This document shows positions 9,579 through 21,972 of a stretch of 26,940 bases of DNA, one piece after another. Source of the stretch: Halicephalobus mephisto. Lineage: Eukaryota > Nematoda > Chromadorea > Rhabditida > Panagrolaimidae. The stretch's first letter is position 1, and the number at the start of each line of letters is the position of its first letter. The notes beneath the pieces were generated by a model, which did no database searches, was not told the DNA's origin, and was given only the letters and a program-made list of their open reading frames with translations. Position numbers and translations under genes: made by a program. The stretch is from positions 1-26,940 of the forward strand of contig SWDT01000360.1 of the NCBI GenBank assembly GCA_009193035.1, in the 5' to 3' direction.

Positions 9579-9744
9579 TATACCTTTTTTAAAATCAATT
9601 TTTTACGAAATTGTCTCCCGGTGAATTACTATAAATTTCTTAATTTTTTGTTTTGAAGTATTCCCTCACTGGATTCTACTTAAAAAAACAAGGAAACGGT
9701 AGATTTTATCCATGAAAGAGTCCAATGAGAGTTAGTCCCCAGTG

Positions 9745-9768
9745 TTAATCCCAAGCGTGTCGGATTAA
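9745..9768. promoter_or_regulatory. Inverted pair of TTAATCC sites upstream of yap
   Basis: TTAATCC (9745-9751) and GGATTAA (9762-9768) form a perfect inverted pair around a 10-bp GC-rich spacer. TAATCC is the recognition core of K50-type (OTX/bicoid-like) homeodomains. A wider inverted pair, ATGAAAGA (9712-9719) and TCTTTCAT (9790-9797), surrounds it. It sits 160-185 bp before the yap ATG, so it may be promoter sequence; this is inference. Confidence 0.3.
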
Positions 9769-9890
9769 TTTCCATCAATTTGAAGGAAATCTTTCATTTC
9801 GTCGTGACTTTCGAAAACTGCAATTTTTTAATTTTTTAATTTTTTTAATTTTTTTAACTTTTTTAATTTTTTTAATTTTTTTGATTTTTC

Positions 9891-9892
9891 AG
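9891..9892 (+). other. Splice or SL trans-splice acceptor of yap
   Basis: A long T-rich tract ends in GATTTTTCAG at 9892, 37 nt before the yap ATG, with no ATG between. No upstream 5' exon is evident, so spliced-leader addition is the likeliest use. Confidence 0.5.
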
Positions 9893-9929
9893 CTTTCAAC
9901 TTAACCAAAAATCAGACTCCAAAGAATAA

Positions 9930-14317
<4,388 letters not shown>

Positions 14318-14403
14318 CGACTCGACCCTAGGCTGGAGAACCTCCGAATTCTCTTTGTATCAAGTGCCACCAGAGAAATGTGATTTATTATATATAAAAA
14401 TGT

Positions 14404-14409
14404 AATAAA
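14404..14409 (+). terminator. Poly(A) signal of yap
   Basis: AATAAA lies 86 nt after the yap stop codon. The next gene's putative trans-splice acceptor (ATGGTTAG, ending 14438) follows about 30 nt later, so 3' end formation of yap and 5' end formation of the next gene nearly abut. Confidence 0.6.
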
Positions 14410-14488
14410 TTTATGCAAATTTTTATTTCCATGGTTAGCAAGGGGGACGTAGGTCCGGGAAAGAGCAAAAACAACATTCAAAAAAGGA

Positions 14489-15184
14489 ATGTTTCGAAAT
14501 CCGTCTTCTGAAGGACCTACAGAGAACGATGAATTCCAAACTAGTGACTTCGAAAAGTCGGGATCTGCTGGAAGTAAGTCGGGAAATCAGGAGTCCAGCT
14601 CGTCCGGGACCTGGATGACCGAAATCCCCACCAGGACCAGTCTTCAATTCAGCAACATCACGGGGTTCTCGTCAGATCCCCTCGATAGCGCTTCTAAACC
14701 TTCCTGCATCTCCAGAAATCAACTGTTCTCCACCACAGAAGCCACAAACGGTGGAAGTTCATATATAAACTCGGGAATTGAACAACTTTAAAATTTTAGA
14801 AATCACAAAACTCACCGTCTGGAATTCAGAAGACACTTGTTTCGATCATCTCTCGGTCCCTACGTTGAAGAAAGCTGAAACGAAAAAACATAAAAAGAAA
14901 AAAAACAGAAAAGACCGAAAATGGAACGAAAAAGTCGGAAAATTCCTCAAAAAAGATCCCATCCATCCTCCTCCTCAAAAACCGACTGTAATTTTTGTTT
15001 TAACCATTTTAGGCTGGGAATTTCAATACGTTTTCAGCAAAACTTCGTGATGAAACACCGTTATTTCTTCCTTCCTCACGGGCCTTATATCGGATACCAC
15101 TGGAAACAAGCTGTAAGAACCCTATCATATCAAGTTCCACCATTGATTTCTGATCCAATTGTTATTATTGAATCTGATATTTAG
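14489..15184 (+). CDS. Unrecognised protein with a lysine-rich basic tract, 3 exons
   Basis: Exons 14489-14750, 14800-14987, 15038-15184, with introns of 49 and 50 nt; phases agree, giving 198 residues. I do not recognise the family. The N-terminal 88 residues are Ser/Thr/Asn-rich and probably disordered. A more ordered stretch begins ITKLTVWNSEDTCFDHL, followed by a strongly basic tract (KKHKKKKNRKDRK) that could be a nuclear or nucleolar signal, then KFLKKDPIHPPPQKP and a hydrophobic/aromatic end with FFLPHGPYIGYHWKQ. The 3' end is uncertain. A good donor (GCT/GTAAGA) at 15113 could splice to 15185, giving 183 residues that stop at 15211, or to 15234, where an open frame continues in phase. 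The gene starts 171 bp after the yap stop, so it may be downstream in an operon with yap. Confidence 0.6.
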
Positions 15185-15206
15185 GATTTATGTTTTTATC
15201 TTTGTA

Positions 15207-15226
15207 AATAAAACTGAAAAAATAAA
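15207..15226 (+). terminator. Two AATAAA poly(A) signals
   Basis: AATAAA at 15207-15212 and again at 15221-15226, 23 and 37 nt after the stop at 15184. They support a 3' end of the basic-tract gene here and argue against long extension beyond. Confidence 0.5.
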
Positions 15227-15439
15227 CATCCAGCCCGGAATTTGTTGCGAAATCCCCGAAGACCGCAAAAACAAAAAGGAAAAGAAACAACTCCTCCCTT
15301 TTCCCTGCTGGTCCCGACGCGAATATAGTACGTCGCTCGCTCGCTCTTTTCTTTTTCAGTTCATCCGCGTGCCTGTCGTGCCGCCTGGTTGTTGTTTTCC
15401 TGAACTTCTTCGCAATTTCGTAATTCATAATCTGTTTTC

Positions 15440-15441
15440 AG
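15440..15441 (+). other. Trans-splice acceptor and pyrimidine-rich leader of rpl-30
   Basis: TCTGTTTTCAG ends at 15441, leaving a 37-nt, pyrimidine-rich 5' UTR before the ATG at 15479. A second TTTTTCAG ends at about 15359. The region 15290-15430 is GC-richer (with repeated CGCT words) and may be promoter, which would mean rpl-30 is not simply a downstream operon gene. Confidence 0.5.
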
Positions 15442-15478
15442 GTTATTTTCTCTACCTTCCTCTTAAACTTCGGTCGAC

Positions 15479-16046
15479 ATGGCTCCCAAGAAGCAGGTTT
15501 GTAGGAACTCTGGATTGAATCAGACTGAGAAGGAATGTTTTCCGGAGTCTGATTTGAAGAGAAGGGGTTTTTACATCCTTTGATCTGATCGTCTCTGATT
15601 ATTACTGACTCAGCTGCGTTCAATCCAGGCTTTAGTGTAAACAGGTAATTTTGATATATGGTTTCAGAAGAAGAATGCTGAAAACATCAACTCCCGCTTG
15701 GCGATGGTCACCAAGTCCGGAAAGTACGTTCTTGGATACAAGCAGACTCTGAAGACGCTCCGCAATGGCAAGGCCAAGCTTGTCATCATCTCCAGCAACA
15801 CTCCTGTCTTGCGGTATGTTTATTTTATCGGTCTCTGCCGAACAGACATGTTTTGTTTTCAGCCGCTCCGAGATTGAATACTACGCCATGTTGGCCAAGA
15901 CTGGTGTTCACGAATATCACGGCAATAACATCGAGCTCGGAACCGCTTGTGGTCGCTACTTCCGCGTTTCTATGCTGTCGATCACTGACCCAGGAGACTC
16001 CGACATTATTCGCAGTATGCCGACTGAAGGAGGGGCTACTGCCTAA
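15479..16046 (+). CDS. rpl-30: 60S ribosomal protein L30 (eL30), 3 exons
   Basis: Exons 15479-15496 (18 nt, MAPKKQ), 15668-15813, 15863-16046, for 115 residues, the same length as human L30. The match to the family is close over its whole length: [28 protein letters not shown], the [17 protein letters not shown] block, [16 protein letters not shown] and the C-terminal [12 protein letters not shown]. eL30 is an L7Ae-fold protein that binds kink-turns in 25S/28S rRNA and, in yeast, in its own transcript. Intron 1 (15497-15667) has a weak donor (GTTTGT) and carries a structured element described separately. If the intron is retained, the frame stops at 15581-15583, so retention would be unproductive. 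No perfect AATAAA follows; GATAAA at about 16077 may serve. Confidence 0.97.
15510..15628 (+). promoter_or_regulatory. Structured intronic element, candidate L30 autoregulatory kink-turn
   Basis: Seen directly: CTGGATTGAA (15510-15519) and TTCAATCCAG (15619-15628) form a perfect 10-bp outer helix. Inside it, TCAGACT (15520-15526) pairs with AGTCTGA (15546-15552). Next is an asymmetric purine loop, GAGAA (15527-15531) facing GG (15544-15545), then GGAA/TTCC (15532-15535/15540-15543) closing on TGTT. Yeast L30 recognises a purine-rich 5+2 internal loop near the 5' splice site of its own pre-mRNA. From memory that loop is GAGAU facing GG with CC/GG next to it, so the resemblance is close. The element starts 13 nt behind the weak rpl-30 intron 1 donor. 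An alternative is a structured intronic RNA such as a snoRNA, but I find no clear C/D or H/ACA boxes. Confidence 0.5.
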
Positions 16047-16213
16047 GTTGTTTGATGATTGTTATTCATTGTTGATGATAAATGTTTAAATAGCCTCGTG
16101 TTCTCCGTGTTTAATCTGTTACTACCAGCAGAGCTATCTGATATGTGATTACGACGAATTTTTGAGACTTGGTCATGTTTAGGGTGGAGGACTCTGCTGC
16201 TCCGTTCGCCGAA

Positions 16214-17143
16214 ATGACACCCTATTCAGAGGACAAGTCTCTCCCATTTCGTCGCGATCCGTATCTCATCGGGGTCGCCGGTGGAACTGCGTCTGGGAAG
16301 GTGAGGCACTTCTCGATTAAGCACTGGTTCAAGGGTTGGGGTTTAGACGAGTGTGTGTAATAAAATAATCGCAACTCTCGGGGACACTCGTAAGCGTGTG
16401 GCCATCATCTCCCAGGATTCGTTCTACCGCAATCTGGGACCGGAGGAATTGAAATTGGCTACTTCTGGAGATTACAACTTTGATCACCCTCAGGCCTTTG
16501 ACGATGTGCTTTTCAAGCAGGTGTTGACGGATTTGAAGGCCGGACACTCGGTCACTATCCCTCATTACAACTTCGTGACCCACTCTAGGTTGGTACTTTA
16601 CCATGGAAGTTGTAAAACCCACTCGTTTGTAGGGATCCCGACCAAGCAGTTCGGATCGAAAATGTTGATGTTGTTCTTATTGAAGGAATCTTGGTCTTCT
16701 ATGATCCTGAAATTCGCGAACTCTTCGATATGAGGATTTTTGTCGACACTGACAGCGATATTCGACTTGCTCGTCGAGGTGGGTTAAAGTTGACGATTGG
16801 CGTTTTGTTCTCGAGAATTATTGCGTCATTTTTAGTTCGTCGAGACTTGGAAGATAGAGGACGAAATATCACCCAGATTCTCCATCAATATACTACGTTC
16901 GTTAAGCCTGCTTTCGATGAATTCTGTTTTCAAACGAAAAAATTTGCTGACATCATCATTCCTCGTGGAGCAGATAACACAGTTGCAATTGAACTTCTTG
17001 TTCAACGTATTCATGACATTTTGCGCTCACCACGTTCGAGTTCTACAAGTTCTCTTGATGATGACGGCAAAATTAGTAATGTTGAAAATGAACATCCATT
17101 TTCCAAGGGTGACAATTGCGTAATTGTTGCTCGTCCTCATTGA
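16214..17143 (+). CDS. Uridine-cytidine kinase (UCK family), 4 exons
   Basis: Exons 16214-16300, 16347-16588, 16633-16778, 16836-17143, for 260 residues (human UCK2 has 261). It phosphorylates uridine and cytidine to UMP and CMP using ATP in pyrimidine salvage, in the cytosol. Motifs: P-loop GGTASGK (residues 23-29), split from the next exon right after the Lys; SQDSFYR with the likely catalytic Asp53; [30 protein letters not shown]; the [19 protein letters not shown] lid; [11 protein letters not shown] and [10 protein letters not shown]; and the conserved C-terminal RPH. I start at 16214 because a TTTAG acceptor ends at 16182, inside the frame of an earlier in-frame ATG (16175) that would add 13 residues. 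The gap from rpl-30 is 167 bp and to the ALR gene 168 bp. Confidence 0.95.
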
Positions 17144-17311
17144 GTGTATTTAAGCATTGCATCATTCCTTTTTGTTCTTTCTTGTGTGCCTTTTTCATAT
17201 ATGGAGATTTGTTGTTGAGTTGGTAATTTTATTAATTTTGTATTTTTTACGTGGTCTAAAACCCATTGAGCTTTATTTAAATGTATTTTTAAAAATGAAA
17301 AGTAATTCCAG

Positions 17312-18205
17312 ATGGAATATTTTGACAAAGACGGAAAACCATGCAAAGCTTGTTTTAGTTTTGAGGAAATGATGAAACAATCTCAGAAATTTTCGGATAA
17401 ATCTAAAACGATTATTGAAGAAAAATTAGAAAAAAGAAGGAAAGATTGTCCTGTCGATAAAGATGAACTAGGAAGATCAACATGGAACTTGCTGCACACT
17501 ATGGCTGCTTATTATCCTGATAAACCGAAAGAGGAGGAGAAAAAGGACATGAAGGATACTATTTATGCTATTTCGAAGGTAGAGTTTGATTTTATGTGGA
17601 AATTTACATAAATTTACAATTCTATATGGAAATTTTCACATATATTTATAATTTTATATAGAAATTTACATAGATTTACAATTCTATATGGAAATTTACA
17701 TAGATTTATAATTTTATATGGAAATTTTTACATAGATTTATAATTTTATATGGAAATTTTCACATATATTTACAATTCTATATGGAGATGTACATAGATT
17801 TATAATTTTATATGGAAATTTTCACATATATTTATAATTTTATATGGAAATTTTTACATATATTTATAATTTTATATGGAAATTTTCACATAGGTTTATA
17901 CAATTTTATGTTGAGAATTTTTGTCTAATTTTATATAACATTTACTTTGTATAAATTCCTAATTTTATTTGTTTCTATATAAATTGACAAATTTTCAGAC
18001 TTATCCATGCGTGCATTGTGCGGAAGACTTCAGAGAAGATCTAAAAGAACACCCGCCTGTTCTGGAAAACAAGGATTCCCTCTCTAAATGGATGTGTGAA
18101 ATGCACAATAGAGTAAATGTTAAAATCGGAAAAGAAGTTTTCGATTGTTCGAAAGTTCGAGAACGATGGCTAGATGGATGGAAAGACGGGTCGTGTGATC
18201 CCTAA
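17312..18205 (+). CDS. ALR/ERV1 FAD-linked sulfhydryl oxidase, 2 exons
   Basis: Exons 17312-17578 and 17999-18205, for 157 residues. The family (GFER in human, Erv1 in yeast) reoxidises MIA40 in the mitochondrial intermembrane space, passing electrons to cytochrome c or oxygen. Visible: an N-terminal GKPCKACFSF shuttle-type CxxC (residues 9-18); the ERV/ALR core GRSTWNLLHTMAAYYP; the redox CxxC in TYPCVHCAEDF (about 90-100), placed exactly at the start of exon 2; WMCEMHNRVNVKIGK, the FAD-binding region; and a C-terminal DCSKVRERWLDGWKDGSC. The start is firm: TTCCAG ends at 17311, directly before the ATG, a typical trans-splice arrangement. It has no cleavable presequence, as in yeast-type Erv1. 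AATAAA is at 18214. The gene is followed 139 bp later by the HRI-like kinase. Confidence 0.95.
17590..17910. repeat. Tandem array in the ALR intron, unit about 31 bp
   Basis: About ten copies of a unit reading roughly TATGGAAATTTTCACATATAT then TTATAATTTTA, with start-to-start spacing of 30-32 bp. It fills most of the only intron and is transcribed with the gene. It resembles the TATATGGAA-containing unit in yap intron 1. Confidence 0.8.
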
Positions 18206-18213
18206 AAGTTTAG

Positions 18214-18219
18214 AATAAA
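18214..18219 (+). terminator. Poly(A) signal of the ALR gene
   Basis: AATAAA starts 9 nt after the stop codon, giving a very short 3' UTR. The next acceptor before an ATG ends at 18341. Confidence 0.6.
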
Positions 18220-18344
18220 TTCCTAATTTTTAATAATAATTTCGAAACTGGTCAAAAGACCGATTTTTACTTTTTTTTCATATATGAATTTTATCGAAAA
18301 TTTAATTGTTTTAGCTCAATTTAAACTTTCTGCCATATTAGTTT

Positions 18345-21265
18345 ATGAAACGACGGGTTGTAGAAGATTCTTCGAATAGAGGTGGATATTACTTGCAGAA
18401 GCAGTCTTCAGTCGAGTCCAACAGCAGTGACAAGGTCGAATATGGGCCAGATACGGAATTCATCGATACCTGTAAGAGAATGTTTTCAATTGACAAACCG
18501 GTAACTACAAGTATCGATAAATATCCCAGTGAGTTCTTTTGTGATTGCTTCATATATAAACATAAGCATATGTGTGCGTATATCCAAGTGTACAGGGACA
18601 TATGCATGTACATCCATATGTAGAAGTATATATTTAAGTACGCAGAGATATACGTGCATATATCGATATACATGTGCTCATCCATATATAGGTACTCATG
18701 GGTTTATTTACAAATGGATATATATACAGTTATAGATATTTATGTGTAGGTTTATTTATATGAGTATTTATACACAAGTATACCGTAAAACTTCTAATAG
18801 AAGGGCATTTCCATTTGAAGAACACCTCTATTAGACGAGCACCATTTTTAAAGAGTTGAATAATAGATGGGCAGCACTTCTATTAGAGGTTTTACGGTAC
18901 ATATGCGTATGGGTATTTATATATGAGCTTATGTGCATATGTGCATATGGGTATTTGCATGTGGATGCATTATACATATGTATATCTGTCTCTACATACG
19001 TATGCATGTGTTGAAATGTGTACTTATGGATGTAGTATTGTTTTTGTAGTTAAATATCATTGATTTAGGAAGTATACCCTCTCTAAAAGCATCTAATCGG
19101 AATGCTCTTGTTCCATTTTCAAAGAAATCCCATCGATCTGATGATAGTTTTCCCTTGAAACTTGTTTCTGCTTCTTTATTGGAATTGTTTTTGTCTACTT
19201 TGCCGGTGGATAAACGAGATGATGTAAGAACGGTATTGGTTCAGATGCTGACAGCAGGAGGATTTATTTCAAGGAAAGTATTTGCTGAACAATATGCAGA
19301 TTCGAGGAATGCTTTGGTGAATAATATTTCTGCATATGTTGTAAATATTGCTAGGAAATTTTTAAATGGAAATTTGTCAACTCCTAGAATTGATGATGTA
19401 TTGAAAATTAATGGATCTATTCAATTTGAACAATTTTTAAGTCGATATGAACAAGATTTTGAAGAAATTAAAGAAATTGGAACTGGCGGATTTGGTCGTG
19501 TTTTTCATTCTAGATCAAGAGTTGATAATCAACATTACGCAATTAAGAAAATTTTTCTAAAAAATTCAGAAAAAACCCCAAAAAAAATGCTAGATGAATG
19601 TAGATTTCATGCTTGTTTACAACATCCAAATGTTGTTAGATATCACAATGCATGGTTAGAAATTACAATTAGCGAATCTCCAAAAATTGATGTTTCTAAA
19701 AAAGTGAAAACTTTATCGACAACGACGACGAGACCATTGGTTGTGGATGGATGGATGAATGAATCGAAATCGTTTGAAAAAAATGAAGGACATTTGTCGG
19801 TTGTGTCTTCTGTTTCTTCAGAAGAATCGAAAAAAGGATTCTGGGTTACTCCACAGAAATTTGGAAATTTTGATTCTCCTTTTGTGACTTTTGAATCTAG
19901 TGAAGAAGATGAAAAATCCGAGGATAAAGATGGAGAAGAATCTAGAAATAAAAATGAAGAAGAATCTGGAGATGATAGAAAAGGAAAAAATGGAGAAGAA
20001 TTTGGAGATGATAGAAAAGGAAAAAATGAAGAAGAATCTGGAGATGATAGAAAAGGAAAAAATAAAAATGAATTTGAAGATGATAGAAAAGGAAAAAATA
20101 AAAATGAATCTGGAGATGGATTAGAATTTGAGGATTTTAAAAGAAGAAAATTTAGAAATAAATATATTGAGAAATCGGAATCTGAAGATGATGAAAAAGA
20201 AGAAGATTACTATAAAGATGTTGAAAAATTAGAATTTGAATCTGAAGATGAAATTGAAAGCGATCTAAGCGATGGATCTGGATCTTCTTTGGGATCTTTT
20301 TCAGCGAGGAAATTGGCTAAACAGTTGGTTAATGATGACGATATTGAAGAAGTACGATTGTCCAGAGGTCAACTTGCCCTTAATTTTACAAGAACGACTA
20401 CTGTAAGATTTTTAAAATTTAAAGCTTGAATTAATAATTATTTTTAGACAATATGTAGAACTCTATATATTCAGATGGAATTGTGTCATTTTACTTTGGA
20501 AAAATATATGAAAAATAGAGCTAAAAACGGAATTTTCGACACTAAATTTAACGAAACAGTAATAGAAGGATTACTGTCGGCAGTTGATTTTCTTCATAAA
20601 AATCACGTTGTACATAGGGATATCAAACCGTCGAATATCATGATGAAAGTTCAAGAAGGAAAAACCAACGTACTTTTGGGCGATTTTGGTCTAGCTAGGG
20701 AAATCAGAGAATTGACGTTGGATGAATCTCAAAATTCAGAAGACGAATATAAATGGAAACTTACTTCTGGATTAGGGACGTATTTGTATGCAGCTCCAGA
20801 ACAATTAAATTCAAAAGAATATACTGTATCGGCGGATATATTTAGTTCTGGTGTGGTTTTGTATGAAATTTATCAAATATTTTCGACAGGAAGTGAAAGA
20901 ATTCATATTTTGTCTGATTTAAGGAAAAATAAAAAAACTACAGATGAATTTAAAAAGAAATTTCCGAAATTGGTAATTAATATTTTTTTTTATTTAAAAA
21001 AAGTTATTTTTAGGCTGTGATGATAGAAGAAATGATTGATGAAAATCCAGATTTAAGACCAAAAGCAGAATTTTTATTGAAAAATTTAAAAAATTTTCAA
21101 TTTAAAAATGAAAAAATGACGAAATTAACAGAAATAGAAATGTTAAAAAATGGAAAATTATTCTGGGAGATGAAATACAAAAAATTAAAAGAAAAATTAA
21201 TAAAAAATGGATTAACTGATCTCTTGACGGATTCGGAGGATGAATTTGGTTGTTGTGATTTCTAA
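18345..21265 (+). CDS. HRI-like eIF2alpha kinase (EIF2AK1 type), 4 exons
   Basis: Exons 18345-18528, 19069-20402, 20448-20972, 21014-21265, for 764 residues. It phosphorylates eIF2alpha to lower translation (integrated stress response). N-terminal part: FPLKLVSASLLELFL ... VLVQMLTAGGFIS resembles the HRI N-terminal domain; there is no membrane segment (not PERK) and no RWD or HisRS-like part (not GCN2). Kinase landmarks: Gly loop GTGGFGRV (199-206), QHYAIKK with Lys221, Glu238, LQHPNVVRYHNAWLE, then a kinase insert of about 245 residues that is highly charged and ends near LYIQMELC (512-519), the hallmark of this family; HRDIKPSN (Asp564), LGDFGLAR (Asp585), GLGTYLYAAPEQL. All catalytic residues are present. 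The C-terminus is coiled-coil-like. An acceptor (ATATTAG) ends 3 nt before the ATG. Intron 1 holds a MITE. Confidence 0.9.
18781..18899. mobile_element. 119-bp MITE with 23-bp terminal inverted repeats
   Basis: The left end, TACCGTAAAACTTCTAATAG plus AAG (18781-18803), matches the right end (18877-18899) in inverted orientation at 22 of 23 positions. If the terminal TA is the target duplication, the element begins CCGTAAAAC and fits a Tc1/mariner-type TA insertion. It has no coding capacity and sits inside intron 1 of the HRI-like gene. The intron around it is rich in ATATGTGCATATG-like words. Confidence 0.75.
19971..20114 (+). repeat. In-frame 36-bp repeat, four copies, in the kinase insert
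   Basis: GATGATAGAAAAGGAAAAAA starts at 19971, 20007, 20043 and 20079, exactly 36 bp apart. It encodes 12-residue units of the type DDRKGKNxxExG. The period is a multiple of three, so copy-number change keeps the frame. It lies in the long acidic/basic insert between the N- and C-lobe halves of the kinase. Confidence 0.85.
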
Positions 21266-21743
21266 GTTTTACAAAATGAAAAATATTATTGTTATTGAAA
21301 AATTAAAAAATAAGTTTTGATTTTTTAAAATGGTTTATTCCATTTGTTATATTTATTGATTTTTTTATTGTTTTTAATTTTTAATTGGTTTGTATTTTTT
21401 AAAATTATGTTCATTAATTTTATAATTTTCTATTTTTTTTAAAATTATTTTTTTTTAATTTCATTATTTTTTGAAATATTTTAATTTCTTTTGTTTTTTA
21501 AAAATTATTTTAATTTTTTTTGTTTTTTTTTTAAATTATTTTAATTTTTTTTTATATTTTTAAAATTATTTTAATATTTTTTTGTTTTTTAAAAATTATT
21601 TTAATATTTTTTTGTGTTTTTTAGAAATTATTTTAAAATTTATTTTAATATTTTTTTGCGTTTTTTAAATTATGTTTTTGTTTTTGATTGAGTTTTGTAT
21701 TTTTTGATTGTTTATTAATTTTTGTTTTTTTAAATTGTTTTTA
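21266..21743. repeat. AT-rich intergenic tract
   Basis: Runs of TTTTTAAAATTATTTTAATTTTTTT in 50-60 bp near-repeats fill the space between the HRI-like gene and the next small gene. No clear poly(A) signal or gene is seen. Confidence 0.6.
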
Positions 21744-21747
21744 GACT

Positions 21748-21972
21748 ATGGGAATATGGCAAGAACGGGACATAAAACCCGTAGGTGCTCTACATTTAGA
21801 AGGAGCCACTGGTTTGACTGTTATCCATGATCCGGTTGAAGAACTTATTTGTCAATTAAAACAACTAAGAATGAAATACCATAATTTGAAGAAAGAAGTT
21901 GAAACAATTGATGAATTAATTTCTATTTTGGAAGAAATCATAGATATGGTTGAACCATTTGTAGATATTTGA
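21748..21972 (+). CDS. 74-residue coiled-coil protein, unrecognised
   Basis: A single open exon with its ATG 3 nt after a GTTTTTAG acceptor (ending 21744), the pattern seen for the neighbouring genes. Codon composition and complexity are clearly coding-like against pure A/T surroundings. The N-terminal 28 residues (IKPVGALHLEGATGLTVIHD) look ordered. Residues 29-70 form an amphipathic helix/coiled coil with regular Leu/Ile spacing (EELICQLKQLRMKYHNLKK then IDELISILEEIIDMV). There is no signal peptide, Cys pair or membrane span. Such size and form fit a small subunit of a multi-protein complex (prefoldin-, BLOC- or kinetochore-like), but I cannot assign one. Confidence 0.6.
   Translation: MGIWQERDIKPVGALHLEGATGLTVIHDPVEELICQLKQLRMKYHNLKKEVETIDELISILEEIIDMVEPFVDI

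Noticed and set aside
14988..15012. 25-nt intron in the basic-tract gene
   Set aside because: Too short for splicing; the same donor with the TTTTCAG at 15037 gives a normal 50-nt intron and restores a good frame.
15438..15623. Minus-strand 61-codon frame across rpl-30 exon 1 and intron 1
   Set aside because: It is antisense to the structured intron and rpl-30 exon 1; its open state follows from the plus-strand sequence.
16169..16213. Longer N-terminus for uridine kinase
   Set aside because: The frame begins at TTG, and the in-frame ATG at 16175 precedes a TTTAG acceptor ending at 16182; the start at 16214 gives the family length.
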